Source: an uncultured Collinsella sp.
GTDB taxonomy: Bacteria > Actinomycetota > Coriobacteriia > Coriobacteriales > Coriobacteriaceae
DNA length: 62,866 nt
Direction: 5' to 3'
Assembly (NCBI GenBank): GCA_937896835.1
Contig: CALBOJ010000105.1
Location: 1 to 62,866, forward strand
The position numbers and the translations under genes were made by a program. The notes beneath the pieces were generated by a model. It was given only the letters and a program-made list of their open reading frames with translations, did not search any database and was not told where the DNA came from. This document shows positions 41,472-51,512 of the stretch, one piece after another (positions within the stretch are counted from its first letter, which is position 1; each line of letters opens with the position of its first letter).

Positions 41472-43712
41472 CTAGTCAAACAAGCTCGGCATGTCGTTTT
41501 CTTTCATGAGGGCACCGGCAGAGGGGAGGCTCTGCGCGGTAAACTTCTCGGCCGAGACGCCGGCGCCAAGGATTTCTTCGGTCGTGCCGACGGTGGTGAC
41601 CGAGCGGCCCTTCTTGGCGGTAAAGGCCTGGATGCCCTGCGTGTTGGTGGTCGTCTTGGTTTTGAGCAGCGACGTGTTGAAGTTCATCAGACGGTAGTCG
41701 CTCGAGACCAGCGCGATGTCGCGATCTTCCTTGAGCACCTGGGCATACAGCAGCTTGCTGCCGCCATAGATGGCGTTCTTCAGGCGCTTGCGGTTGGTCT
41801 TGGTGACATATCCAGAAAGTGCGACGCGCACCACACGGCCGTTCTCAAAGACGAACAGCACGTCGGCCTTGTAGTCATCGGGGTCGATGACCCAGATGAC
41901 ACTCTCGTCGGGTTCCATCTCAAGATCGGTCGGCAGGTACGAGCCCAGCTGGGCCGACTTGGTGTCCTCAAATGCCGCAACCTTGCACTTGTACACCTGG
42001 CTCTTGTTGGTAAAGACCAGCAGCTCGTGGGTGTTGGAGGACGGAAACTCGATAAAGGGTTTGTCGCCGTCCTTGTACTTGAGCGTGGTCGCCTTCTTGA
42101 GCACGCGGTCCGTCATCTTTTTGAGGTAGCCATCGCGCGAGAGCATGATGGTGACCGGGTACTCCTCGACCTCGGGCTCCAAGCTTACTTCGATAACCTC
42201 ATGGGGCTCGATCCTGCCCGTGCGGCGCGGCATCACATACTTCTTGTTGACCGCGGCCAGCTCGTCGCTGATGACCTTCTTGATGTTCTCCTCGCTGGAG
42301 AGGATCTCCTCAAGCTCGGCAATCTCGCCCTCAAGCTTAGCGATGTCCTTGGTGCGGTTGAGGATGTACTCCTCGTTGATGTTGCGGAGCTTGAGCTCGG
42401 CAACAAATTCGGCCTGGGTCTCGTCGATGTCGAAGCCGCGCATAAGGTTGGGCACGACCTCGGCCTCGAGCTTGGTGCCACGGATGATGGCGATCGCCTT
42501 GTCGATGTCGAGCAAGATCGCCTCGAGGCCGTGCAGCAGGTGCAGGCGCTCGGACTTTTTGCTCAGGTCAAAGTTAATGCGGCGACGCGTGGACTCAATA
42601 CGCCACTTGACCCACTCGTGCAGGATCTGGCGCACGCCCATGACACGGGGATAGCCGTCGACGAGCACGTTGAAGTTGCACGAGAACGAATCCTGCAGCG
42701 TGGTCGAGCGATAGAGCTTGGCCATAAGCTTGTCGGGGTCGACGCCGCGCTTAAGGTCGATGGCGATGCGCAAACCCGAGAGGTCGGTTTCGTCGCGGAT
42801 GTCGGCAATCTCCTTGACCTTGCCCTCTTTGGAAAGCTTGACGATGCGCTCGATGATGACATCGGTCTTGGTGGTGTAGGGGATCTCGTAGACCTCGATG
42901 ATGCGCTCTTCGGGAATCCAGCGCCAGCGGGAGCGGATCTGGAAGCTGCCAAGGCCGGTCTCGACGATCTTCTCCATCTCCTCGCGGCGGTAGATAATTT
43001 CGCCGCCGGTCGAGAAGTCAGGCATGGGCATGTACTCGAGCAGGTCGCAGTCGGGATCCTGCAGGTAGTGCATCGTGGCGGTGCAGACCTCGTTGAGGTT
43101 GAAGCCGCAGATGTCGGACGCCATGGCGACGCCGATGCCCTTATTGGCCGAGACAAGGATGTTGGGGAACGTGGTGGGCAGCAAGCGCGGCTCCTTCATA
43201 GCGCCGTCGTAGCTGTCGACGAAGTCGACCGGGTCCTTGTCGATATCTTTGAAGATCTCGGCGCTGATGGGGGAGAGCTTGGCCTCGGTATAACGCGAGG
43301 CGGCGTAGCTCAGATCGCCCGAATAATACTTGCCAAAGTTGCCCTTCGACTCAACGAACGGCGCGAGCAACGCCTCGTTGCCGGTTGCCAGACGCACCAT
43401 CGTCTCGTAGATCGCGGCATCGCCGTGCGGGTTGAGCTTCATGGTCTGGCCCACAATGTTGGCGCTCTTCTGGCGCTCGCCCTTGAGCAGACCCATCTTG
43501 TACATGGTGTAGAGCAGCTTGCGGTGCGAGGGCTTAAAGCCGTCGATCTCGGGGAACGCACGCGAGACGTTGACGCTCATGGCGTAGGGCATGTAGTTGA
43601 CCTCGAGCGTCTGCGTGATCGGCTGGTCGGTGACCTCGGAGTGCAGGCCGATGACGTTCTCGGCGTTGACCTGCTTTTTCTTTGGCTGGTTCTTCGTCTT
43701 CTTCTTTGCCAC
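41472..43712 (-). CDS. parC: DNA topoisomerase IV subunit A
   Basis: A 746-residue type IIA topoisomerase A subunit: FKPSHRKLLYTMYKMGLLKG at the start, quinolone-region KLNPHGDAAIYETMVRLATG (about 90-109) and the catalytic tyrosine in SYAASRYTEAKL (about 137). The residue after HGD is Ala where GyrA Ser83 or ParC Ser80 usually stands, which predicts low intrinsic quinolone affinity. The C-terminal half has beta-pinwheel-like repeats (GYLKKMTDRVLKKA, GRVVRVALSGYVTK). The GTG start has AGAGGAAATC upstream and lies 45 bases after parE. The naming as ParC rather than a second GyrA follows the Firmicute-type motif and the missing GyrA box. Confidence 0.9.
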   Translation of the reverse strand: MAKKKTKNQPKKKQVNAENVIGLHSEVTDQPITQTLEVNYMPYAMSVNVSRAFPEIDGFKPSHRKLLYTMYKMGLLKGERQKSANIVGQTMKLNPHGDAAIYETMVRLATGNEALLAPFVESKGNFGKYYSGDLSYAASRYTEAKLSPISAEIFKDIDKDPVDFVDSYDGAMKEPRLLPTTFPNILVSANKGIGVAMASDICGFNLNEVCTATMHYLQDPDCDLLEYMPMPDFSTGGEIIYRREEMEKIVETGLGSFQIRSRWRWIPEERIIEVYEIPYTTKTDVIIERIVKLSKEGKVKEIADIRDETDLSGLRIAIDLKRGVDPDKLMAKLYRSTTLQDSFSCNFNVLVDGYPRVMGVRQILHEWVKWRIESTRRRINFDLSKKSERLHLLHGLEAILLDIDKAIAIIRGTKLEAEVVPNLMRGFDIDETQAEFVAELKLRNINEEYILNRTKDIAKLEGEIAELEEILSSEENIKKVISDELAAVNKKYVMPRRTGRIEPHEVIEVSLEPEVEEYPVTIMLSRDGYLKKMTDRVLKKATTLKYKDGDKPFIEFPSSNTHELLVFTNKSQVYKCKVAAFEDTKSAQLGSYLPTDLEMEPDESVIWVIDPDDYKADVLFVFENGRVVRVALSGYVTKTNRKRLKNAIYGGSKLLYAQVLKEDRDIALVSSDYRLMNFNTSLLKTKTTTNTQGIQAFTAKKGRSVTTVGTTEEILGAGVSAEKFTAQSLPSAGALMKENDMPSLFD

Positions 43713-43757
43713 GATTTCCTCTTGAACTTCTTATGGGCCGTCGTTATCGATTTGCTG

Positions 43758-45755
43758 CTACTGCAGGTCCAGCTGGTCCAGGTATTCCTTGCCGTGCTCG
43801 GAGATATGGCGCTTGCGGCCTGCCTCGTCGTTGCCAAGCAAAAGGTTGAACATGGTTTCCATCTTGGTGACGTCCTCGGGCTCCACCTTGATCAGGCGGC
43901 GCGTCTCGGGGTTCATGGTGGTGAGCCACATCATGTCCGGATCGTTCTCACCAAGACCCTTGGAGCGGTTGATGGAACACTTCTGGTCGCCGATCTCTTT
44001 GAGGATGCCGTTCTTCTCGAGCTCGGTGTAGGCAAAGTAGGTCTTCTCTTTGCAGTTGATCTCGTAGAGCGGCGACTCGGCGATATACACGTAACCCTCG
44101 TCGATAAGTGTGGGCACCAGGCGGTAGAGCATGGTGAGCACGAGCGTGCGGATGTGATAACCGTCGACGTCGGCGTCCGTACAGATGATGACCTTGTTCC
44201 AGTTGAGGTTGTCCAGGTCAAAGGCGCCCAGGTTCTTGATGCGCTTGTCCTTGATCTCCACACCGCAGCCCAGCACGCGCATAAGGTCCATGATGATGTC
44301 GGACTTAAAGATGCGCGGATAGTCCTCCTTCAGGCAGTTGAGAATCTTGCCGCGGACGGGCATAACGCCCTGGAACTCGGCATCGCGCGAGGTGCGAATG
44401 GCGCCCGCTGCCGAGTCGCCCTCTACGATGTAGATCTCGCGACGGCTCTTGTCCTTGGAGCGGCAGTCGATGAATTTCTGCACGCGGTTGGCCATGTCGG
44501 TCTTCTGCTGCAGGTTGGTCTTGATGCTCTGACGCGTCTTCTCGGCATTCTCACGCGAGCGCTTGTTGATGAGCACCTGCTCCATGATCTTGTTGGCGGC
44601 ATCTTTGTTCTCAATCAAGTAGGTCGAGAGGCGCTCCTTAAAGAATGCCGTCATGGCCTGCTGGATAAAGCGGTTATTGATGGCCTTCTTGGTCTGGTTT
44701 TCGTAAGACGTCTGGGTGGAGAAGCAGTTGGTCACCAGCACCAGGCAGTCCTGGACGTCCTGCCACTTAATGCCGCTCTCGTTTTTGTTGTACTTGCCTT
44801 GTTGCTTAATGTAAGCATCGATGGCGCTAGTGAGGGCGCTGCGGGCAGCCTTCTCGGGCGAGCCGCCGTTCTCGAGCCAGGAGGAGTTGTGGTAGTACTC
44901 CTGCATCGTGAAGGTGCGCGAGAAGCACATGCAAGCAGTGATTTTTACGTTGTAATCGGGCAGGTCCTCGCGATCGCGACCGCGACGGTCGGCTTCGATA
45001 AAGAAGGGCTCGGTGAGGTAGTCGGCACCGACCTTCTCGAGCACATAGTCCTCGATGCCCTTGGGATAACAAAAATCCTCTTCGGAAAACTCGCCATCGT
45101 CACCCTCGATGCGCAGGCGGAAGGTCACGTTGGCGTTGACCACGGCCTGACGGCGCATGGTCTCGCGATACCACTCGTGGGGGATGCTGATCGAGGTAAA
45201 GACTTCAAGATCGGGGCGCCACTTGATAGTGGTGCCGGTGCGGTCCTCATCGCTGGGCTCAATCTCGAGTGCCTTCTTTTTGGCGCCGACGACCTTGCCC
45301 TTTTTAAAGTGCAGAGAGTACTTGTTGCCATCGCGCCAAACCGTGACGTCCATGTACTCGGAGGCGTACTGAGTCGCGCAGGAGCCCAGGCCATTGGTGC
45401 CGAGCGAGAAGTCGTAGTCGCCGCCCTGGTTGTTGTTGTATTTGCCGCCGGCGTAGAGCTCGCAAAAGACGAGCTCCCAGTTAAAGCGCTTCTCGGAGGG
45501 GTTCCAGTCGAGCGGGCAGCCGCGGCCGTTGTCCTCTACCTGAATGGAACCATCGCGAAAGGCGGTAAGGGTGATGAGTTTGCCGTAGCCCTGGCGCGCC
45601 TCGTCAACGGCGTTGGACAGGATCTCGAAGGCGGCATGCGCGCAACCGTCGAGTCCGTCCGAGCCGAAGATGACGGCGGGGCGCAGACGTACGCGCTCCT
45701 CGTCCTTGAGCTGGCGGATACTGTCGTTACCATAGTTTGCGGTGTTTTTTGCCAT
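43758..45755 (-). CDS. parE: DNA topoisomerase IV subunit B
   Basis: A 665-residue ATPase subunit: GHKL motifs EILSNAVDEARQGY (Asn for Mg-ATP), VEDNGRGCPLDW and the glycine loop SLGTNGLGSCATQY, then the TOPRIM segment IYIVEGDSAAGAIR, ICTDADVDGYHIRTL and the closing RSKGLGENDPDMMW. It pairs with ParC to relax and unlink DNA. It is the first gene of the operon; parC follows after 45 bases. The start is ATG at 45755. Confidence 0.92.
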   Translation of the reverse strand: MAKNTANYGNDSIRQLKDEERVRLRPAVIFGSDGLDGCAHAAFEILSNAVDEARQGYGKLITLTAFRDGSIQVEDNGRGCPLDWNPSEKRFNWELVFCELYAGGKYNNNQGGDYDFSLGTNGLGSCATQYASEYMDVTVWRDGNKYSLHFKKGKVVGAKKKALEIEPSDEDRTGTTIKWRPDLEVFTSISIPHEWYRETMRRQAVVNANVTFRLRIEGDDGEFSEEDFCYPKGIEDYVLEKVGADYLTEPFFIEADRRGRDREDLPDYNVKITACMCFSRTFTMQEYYHNSSWLENGGSPEKAARSALTSAIDAYIKQQGKYNKNESGIKWQDVQDCLVLVTNCFSTQTSYENQTKKAINNRFIQQAMTAFFKERLSTYLIENKDAANKIMEQVLINKRSRENAEKTRQSIKTNLQQKTDMANRVQKFIDCRSKDKSRREIYIVEGDSAAGAIRTSRDAEFQGVMPVRGKILNCLKEDYPRIFKSDIIMDLMRVLGCGVEIKDKRIKNLGAFDLDNLNWNKVIICTDADVDGYHIRTLVLTMLYRLVPTLIDEGYVYIAESPLYEINCKEKTYFAYTELEKNGILKEIGDQKCSINRSKGLGENDPDMMWLTTMNPETRRLIKVEPEDVTKMETMFNLLLGNDEAGRKRHISEHGKEYLDQLDLQ

Positions 45756-45982
45756 ACTCGCTCTCTCGGTGCTCCCTTGCTGCGTTTAAGTCATATAGAT
45801 AGTCAAGGTAGCATAGCCCAGCCCACAGACGATTCCAACCAACACGAAATCCATCGAACAATCGTTCGGAGTTCGATGGAGATTCGTTTACTCGGACAAA
45901 ACCGAGTCGGTTCTGTCCGAGTAAGTTTGAATAGCGGATCGAAATTGCTATGTCCGCATGGCGATGTCGGACATGGTTTCCA

Positions 45983-46034
45983 TAATGACAGATATAGTTG
46001 ACATTGCCTGATGGATGCAATATATTTCTGTCAT
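45983..46034 (+). promoter_or_regulatory. promoter and operator of the XRE gene
   Basis: TTGACA (45998-46003) and TATATT (46021-46026) are spaced by 17 bases. The inverted pair ATGACAGATATA and TATATTTCTGTCAT brackets the promoter, suggesting autoregulation by the XRE protein. Confidence 0.65.
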
Positions 46035-46074
46035 GTTGCAACGGATATCTGTCCATTACCACGAAAGGAACTCC

Positions 46075-46305
46075 ATGCCGGGCAAAAAGAACCTCCGCAT
46101 GAAGGCGGCGCGCGCGGCGGCTGGCCTTTCGCAAGCCGATTTAGCCCAAGCCGTGGGCGTTACGCGCCAGACCATCGGCCTGATCGAGGCGGGCGGCTAT
46201 AACCCCACGCTTAATTTATGTGTAGCGATCTGTAAAGCGCTACGCGTTACGTTGAACGATCTGTTTTGGGAAGACGAAATCGATGCCGGCCCTAACGCTC
46301 TTTAG
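46075..46305 (+). CDS. XRE-family transcriptional regulator
   Basis: A 76-residue DNA-binding protein: KAARAAAGLSQADLAQAVGV continuing into TRQTIGLIEAGGYNPTLNLC is a complete XRE helix-turn-helix, and VTLNDLFWEDE the usual end. I choose the ATG at 46075 because AAAGGA lies six bases upstream. It is co-transcribed with the membrane-protein gene nine bases downstream, the common pairing of Cro/CI-type regulators with DUF6773-like membrane proteins. Confidence 0.88.
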   Translation: MPGKKNLRMKAARAAAGLSQADLAQAVGVTRQTIGLIEAGGYNPTLNLCVAICKALRVTLNDLFWEDEIDAGPNAL

Positions 46306-46314
46306 GAGTCCACT

Positions 46315-46899
46315 ATGAAATTTGAAGATTTAAAACTCGTGCAAAAGTGGCGTGAGTATGCCGGCCCAAAGGATGAACGCCTGGAGGCTGAGAACGCGAA
46401 GATCTACAAGATTGGTTTCGTGCTGCTTTCGTTTGGCATGCTGATGATCTTTTTCTACCAGTTTATAGCTCGACAGGTTGCGTGGGTTCACAGCGACGCC
46501 AGTGAAATGCCGCATGGCTTTGCAACGCCGTTCGAGGCAGCCATGTACGCATGGCTCGTTATTGTGATGCTGATCTGCGTGGTGCTGCAAACGCGAAAGG
46601 GCTATGTCGATACCAATCGTTTTGGGCAAACCGAGCATCTTCCTGTTGGATATTTCCTGCTTGTCAGCGGTCTTAGCGGCGCCGCGTTCGCAGTTGTTAT
46701 TGCCGCAATGCGCTGTATCGCTGAGGCGCAGATCGTACCGCTCGAAAGCGTCTTTTGGTTGGCGAACTTGGCGACGGGCGTGTTCTGCGGCGCGACGATT
46801 TTCATAGCCACATTCGCCGCTCTGTGCGCATCATTCTTCTCGGCGAAAAAGCGCCGCGCCAAGATCGAGGCAGAACTCGACTCCTCAGACGACATTTAA
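46315..46899 (+). CDS. four-helix membrane protein paired with an XRE regulator
   Basis: A 194-residue protein with four hydrophobic stretches (about 34-50, 75-92, 110-135, 145-170), a cytoplasmic N-terminus and a basic-acidic tail (SAKKRRAKIEAELDSSDDI). It resembles the small membrane proteins found after XRE regulators in Firmicutes and Coriobacteria; its function is unknown. GGAG precedes the ATG. Confidence 0.65.
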   Translation: MKFEDLKLVQKWREYAGPKDERLEAENAKIYKIGFVLLSFGMLMIFFYQFIARQVAWVHSDASEMPHGFATPFEAAMYAWLVIVMLICVVLQTRKGYVDTNRFGQTEHLPVGYFLLVSGLSGAAFAVVIAAMRCIAEAQIVPLESVFWLANLATGVFCGATIFIATFAALCASFFSAKKRRAKIEAELDSSDDI

Positions 46900-46989
46900 T
46901 GCGCAATGGGCTGACTCTGGGTATCCAGAACCAGCCCATTTCGATGTTCGATGAGCCGAGCCGGCGTCTCTCGTAAAAGCAACTAGGAG

Positions 46990-49900
46990 CTAGCGAGGCC
47001 TATCCGAATTGACCTCATTGGCGGTGTCGTTTTCGAGCGCCGTGCGGCGGGCACCGTAGGCGATGAGGCCGGCGCCTGCCGCGGCGATTGCTGCAGCGGC
47101 TGCCGTAAGGGGAGCGTTGACATCGCCCGTGCCCGCAAGCGCGCCCGCTTTTCCGGAGCGCTTGTTATTGCCGTGGTCCTTGCCACTGCCGGAGCTGCTT
47201 CCGCCGGAGCCGCCGCCCTCGCCAGTACCGCCGCCACTCGAGCCACCATCGTCGTCTGCTGTCATCGGGGCGTCGTGAAGTCCTGTCGTATCCGCGCTGT
47301 AGCATACGCCGACCTGAACTTCTGAGCGCTCGCATGCCGCGTCGGGCATATGAAGCTCGTGCAGTACGGCATCCAGCGCTGAGTTTGCGCCCGGTCGAAT
47401 TTCTTCGAGCGTTACGGGATCGAGTGCCACCAGGTCACGCGCCTTCGCATACAGCGTGACGCGTTTGCCCACCTCGTCGCCCCAGCTCTCCGGGATGGCA
47501 AAGCTCATGCGGAATTGTGCCGTGCAGCCCGGTGCCAGCACGGCGTTTCCATTGTCGGCAACCAGCGGGTGCGTTGCAAAACGTGTGCCCAGCGTCTCGA
47601 GCGCGTACTTCACGTGTGCCATGTCGTTGGCCGAAGCGTCCTCGGCAAGCTCCGGATCGTAGATCGATGCCGTGCGTGCGTTCGCTCCGAATCCGATGGA
47701 TGCGCTGGAGAACGGCTGGTTGGAACCCTCTCGGTACAGATCGATCGTTCCGGCGGTCAGCAAGGTGTTGCCGTCGTTTCGCACCGTGACCATGAAGGAT
47801 TCGCCTGCTGCTCCGGGCACCACTGCGCCCGAGGTGGCGACCGCGCCCGTCGGAGTGGCACACGCCACCAAGGGCACTTCGATGCCGTGCAGCTCCGCCT
47901 CGCTCTTCTCCGCGCTCACAATGTGCGTGGCGAGTGCGGAGAGCATGCCTCCTGACGTCAAAAAAGTCGTTATCTGATCGACGGGATGGTCCAGCTCGCA
48001 CATCACGAACGGCTCCGTGAACAGATCGCCTGCCAAGGTGCTGGCGAAGATGCGGAAGTGCTTGCCCATCACTGCTACCGGGTTGCCTTCTTCGTCGTAG
48101 GTCTGTCCCACCTTGCCATCGGTGTTCTCTACGTACATTACGCACCGGCCGTTGTTACTCGCGCTGAACGACGCCGGGCCACAGCCCGCGGCGCCCACGG
48201 GCTCCGATGCAAATGCCGTCGCGCCTCGTGCCCAAGTAATATGCTGCAGCCGCTCGTTGACGGTAGCCAAAAAGCCCGTGTGCTGCGGCCACGGCACCGC
48301 GTGGGGTACTGCGGCATCTGGCGACATAACGCCCCAACCCGCGATGGATTGGCCGATCACGGCGTACGATGCGCAGCCGCAACCGTCTGCGGTCTCGTAT
48401 GCAACGGGCACCACCATTTTGCCGTTGATATTCTCGGGCGCGCCCAGCTCGATACTCGACGGTGCCTGCGGAAAGCGGAGGACCTGACGGAACGTGAGGC
48501 TGTCGCCCGAAACGTCCGACCACAGGGTAAAGCATTCCAGCGCAACCTCGGCCTCGCTGCCGAGCGCCTTTTCTGCGGTGGTTCCGCGGCGGTGGAGGTA
48601 GGCGCCCGACAGACGTCCGTCGACCAGCGTCTTGCCCACCGTGATGCGTGGGCACTGCAGGCAATGGTAGCCATCCTCCTGAAGGCGGCCGCGCGAGATG
48701 CTGCGCCATGACGTGTGCGATAGCACGCGAACTCCGTCGTTGCTTATGTGCAGACGCACGACGGACAGTATGCCGGCTGTGCTCGCCGTATCGAAAAAGG
48801 TGTTGTCGCCGTTGCGGCGCTCGCCCGAGACCAGCAGCACGTAGGCGTCCTGGTTTCCCCTCCCGTCCGTATATTCCACCACGTCGAAGTCGTAATCGTA
48901 TATGCCGTTGCGCTCCACGTCGCCCTCGCCAAACCCAAGGGTGAAGTCCACAGGCGTGGGGGCAGACCACGTGCCGTTCGCCTTTGTGTGTACCACCAGG
49001 CGCGAGCGGCCATTGTCGCCGTAGCGCACCGAGGCGATACGGAATAGGCATTCCACGCCGGCAATCATTGCCAGCTTCATGTGAGCTTCGCTGAGCACGC
49101 CGGAAAACAGCACGCTGTCGCTCGAGGGTTTAATGCCGCCACGCTCGTCCTCCGATACACCAGCAGAATTGGCGTTGGGGTCCGCAACGGCGTTTGTCGC
49201 CTGCCCGATATAGGTGTACTCATACATCGGCGCGGCGTTTTCGTCGTTCTCTATCAGTGCATGGACGAAATGCTCGATCTGTCCCGTGTCGTCGCTTTCT
49301 GCATCCGCCTCGAGCTCAATGCGCGTGACCGCTTGATCCCAATCGCGCACGACAGACGCGACGTTTACGGCAGTGGTCTTAACCTCGGCGCGTGCGAGTA
49401 GCTCGGCGTTGGTGACGATGGTGGCCGATGCGATAAATTGCGGCACACCACCCGCCTCGGCGTTGCCGGCCGAGCCGAAGCAGGCATCCAACGTGTAAGG
49501 CGTATCTCCGCCCAATGCGAGTTCAGAGCGCTGGAGTACATACTGGTCGCCGTTGTTCACCGACATATTCCACGAATCGAGGAGTGTGGGCCACGATCCC
49601 GACCAAGCTTTGGTGGTCCACTTGAACATGACGAACTGGAGTATTACATCGACATCGACGTCTGCACCTACGCGCAGTCGCGGAAGCTGGTGTCCATCCG
49701 CCTTCTCGTACCCAATGAACAACGTGAGGGATGCGGCGCCGCGCACGGCAGACGAGGCGACGCCTGCAACGCCGGCTCCAAAGGTGACGGCAAGCCCGAT
49801 CTGGATGGTGAACGAGCCCGACGTGTTTGACCAATCGAGCGAAATGTTCTTGAAAAACGCCGCGCCGCTGCCGTGCGTGTGGGCACCCACGGCGAGCGCC

Positions 49901-51357
49901 AGCTTCGCCAGCACCCAGGGGTTGACGTTTAGGAAAAAGGGCACTGGTCCCAGGGTAAACTGCTCAGTCCAATTGAGGTCGGTTCTTACCTGGAAGAGGG
50001 CCTTAATATTGCCGTATGCGGGGTCGTTGTTGTTGCCCCAGGTTTTGCCCACCCAATCGTAGGCGAGCGAGCCGTACAGCTGTGTGGCGATATCCATCGT
50101 GAACAGCAGCGTGCAATGGTGGCGAAGGAGCTTGGTGTTTCTTGGGTCGGTACCCGAACCGGCACTCATACTCTTGTACTGATTCCACTTCCCCTCCATA
50201 TCGTCGAGGTAGCGGTTTGCCTGCTTGGCGCCCGACTCGCGCGGCGATTTCTTCCAGTACTCCGGATCCGGATTGCCCGAATCGTTCATATAGCTGGCTG
50301 GTTTGTATCCTCCACCAAACAGCACGTATCCAGCAAACGAGAAATCGAAGAGGATCGGAAATGTGGGCATCCAACACGTGAACTTATTACCACCGATGCC
50401 GGGAAACGCCGCTGGGAAATCAAACGGGGTGATCTCTTGGTCCATGGTAGTGGGGGCGATAGTGGTCGAGCCCGATTCTGCCTTTGCGGCCGGCGCGGTG
50501 ACAACGGCCATGGGGGAGGAGAGCGTATAGGTCTTGCCCTGGTAGTCGAGGACAAAGCGCAACTTGCATCCTTCCTCCAGAAGGCTCGACGCTGCATCGA
50601 GGAACTTGTCTTCGAGTGTGAACGTCGCCAGATTATCCGCGCCCGATGCGCTGGCCTTGACTTGGCCAATCTGCGTGACGGTTTCGGTTGAGCTGCCCGC
50701 AGCGGGCATCACTTTATTGATATGCAATGTTGCCTGCCCGCCCTGCGGCAGATGAGCCTGCACGGTAAAAGCGTGCGTGTCGGGCTGGTCGTTTGCTGCT
50801 TCGTCCGCTGGCATTGCCATAAACGTGGCGTCGGCGTACTGGATGTCCCATTCGTCGAATGTGAGCTGGCGGAAGTACGGCTCGCCGTCGGAAAGCGGAC
50901 GCGTGGGCGCGGTTATGGCGGTGCCGCCCTGGATACGCGCAAGGGGAATCTCGACATCGCGGTAGCCCGCCATGCTAATGGAGATGCCGCCGTTAAAGTC
51001 GTACGCGTCAAGGAGCTTTGCCTCGTCTACGTAGCCTTCCGAAAGCGAGGCAATCTCAAAGATGGCGGTGCCTTCGTCATCGGTCGTGGCGGCGAGCTGC
51101 TTGCCTGCGGCGTAGCGCGACGTGAGCGTGACCTTGGCGCCAGCGATAGGCGTATTCTTGTTGGCGACGTCGACCACCACCATGCCGAACATGGTGCGCG
51201 AGAGCACCAGGACCTTGAAGGGGTCTTCTTCGTCGGCATAGGCCGCGGTGGGCGCGAACGGCAGCAGGAAGGCATTTTCGCTTCCCGGCACGCGAGGCAA
51301 CATAATGCTCGCCAGCGAGGACGCTCCGGCAACAAGTAACGAACGGCGATCAAGCAT
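46990..51357 (-). CDS. very large secreted, sortase-anchored surface protein
   Basis: A 1455-residue protein starting at ATG 51357 (GGGAG upstream). It opens with MLDRRSLLVAGASSLASIML, a Tat-type or twin-arginine-like export signal, with a cleavage region AYADEE. Next is a carboxypeptidase-regulatory-like Ig module (NTPIAGAKVTLTSRYA ... DDEGTAIFEI). The bulk is beta-rich without known motifs. The end has a Gly/Ser/Asp spacer (GGSSGGGTGEGGGSGG), LAGTGD as an LPxTG-like sortase motif, a hydrophobic helix and a basic tail (YGARRTALEN). It is thus probably cell-wall-bound, with a role in attachment or substrate capture. A LuxR-type regulator gene ends 155 bases upstream. Confidence 0.75.
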   Translation of the reverse strand: MLDRRSLLVAGASSLASIMLPRVPGSENAFLLPFAPTAAYADEEDPFKVLVLSRTMFGMVVVDVANKNTPIAGAKVTLTSRYAAGKQLAATTDDEGTAIFEIASLSEGYVDEAKLLDAYDFNGGISISMAGYRDVEIPLARIQGGTAITAPTRPLSDGEPYFRQLTFDEWDIQYADATFMAMPADEAANDQPDTHAFTVQAHLPQGGQATLHINKVMPAAGSSTETVTQIGQVKASASGADNLATFTLEDKFLDAASSLLEEGCKLRFVLDYQGKTYTLSSPMAVVTAPAAKAESGSTTIAPTTMDQEITPFDFPAAFPGIGGNKFTCWMPTFPILFDFSFAGYVLFGGGYKPASYMNDSGNPDPEYWKKSPRESGAKQANRYLDDMEGKWNQYKSMSAGSGTDPRNTKLLRHHCTLLFTMDIATQLYGSLAYDWVGKTWGNNNDPAYGNIKALFQVRTDLNWTEQFTLGPVPFFLNVNPWVLAKLALAVGAHTHGSGAAFFKNISLDWSNTSGSFTIQIGLAVTFGAGVAGVASSAVRGAASLTLFIGYEKADGHQLPRLRVGADVDVDVILQFVMFKWTTKAWSGSWPTLLDSWNMSVNNGDQYVLQRSELALGGDTPYTLDACFGSAGNAEAGGVPQFIASATIVTNAELLARAEVKTTAVNVASVVRDWDQAVTRIELEADAESDDTGQIEHFVHALIENDENAAPMYEYTYIGQATNAVADPNANSAGVSEDERGGIKPSSDSVLFSGVLSEAHMKLAMIAGVECLFRIASVRYGDNGRSRLVVHTKANGTWSAPTPVDFTLGFGEGDVERNGIYDYDFDVVEYTDGRGNQDAYVLLVSGERRNGDNTFFDTASTAGILSVVRLHISNDGVRVLSHTSWRSISRGRLQEDGYHCLQCPRITVGKTLVDGRLSGAYLHRRGTTAEKALGSEAEVALECFTLWSDVSGDSLTFRQVLRFPQAPSSIELGAPENINGKMVVPVAYETADGCGCASYAVIGQSIAGWGVMSPDAAVPHAVPWPQHTGFLATVNERLQHITWARGATAFASEPVGAAGCGPASFSASNNGRCVMYVENTDGKVGQTYDEEGNPVAVMGKHFRIFASTLAGDLFTEPFVMCELDHPVDQITTFLTSGGMLSALATHIVSAEKSEAELHGIEVPLVACATPTGAVATSGAVVPGAAGESFMVTVRNDGNTLLTAGTIDLYREGSNQPFSSASIGFGANARTASIYDPELAEDASANDMAHVKYALETLGTRFATHPLVADNGNAVLAPGCTAQFRMSFAIPESWGDEVGKRVTLYAKARDLVALDPVTLEEIRPGANSALDAVLHELHMPDAACERSEVQVGVCYSADTTGLHDAPMTADDDGGSSGGGTGEGGGSGGSSSGSGKDHGNNKRSGKAGALAGTGDVNAPLTAAAAAIAAAGAGLIAYGARRTALENDTANEVNSDRPR

Positions 51358-51512
51358 CTTGGGCTCCCATCCCGCAAATATCGGTGGAAATAATCCAATT
51401 GTGCGAGAAGGCGCCCCGTGGCGGTAGTGCCGTTCAAGGGTCAAAATGTCCAAATTGATCGAGCGAAGCGCCGGGTTCCGGAACGCGTTCGATGCGCTTG
51501 GCAGCCCGGTCG

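Noticed and set aside
41409..46001. A 1530-residue open frame on the + strand across parC and parE
   Set aside because: It is entirely antisense to two well-supported genes and crosses their intergenic gap. The translation is a low-complexity mirror of GC-rich codon use, with no ribosome-binding site.
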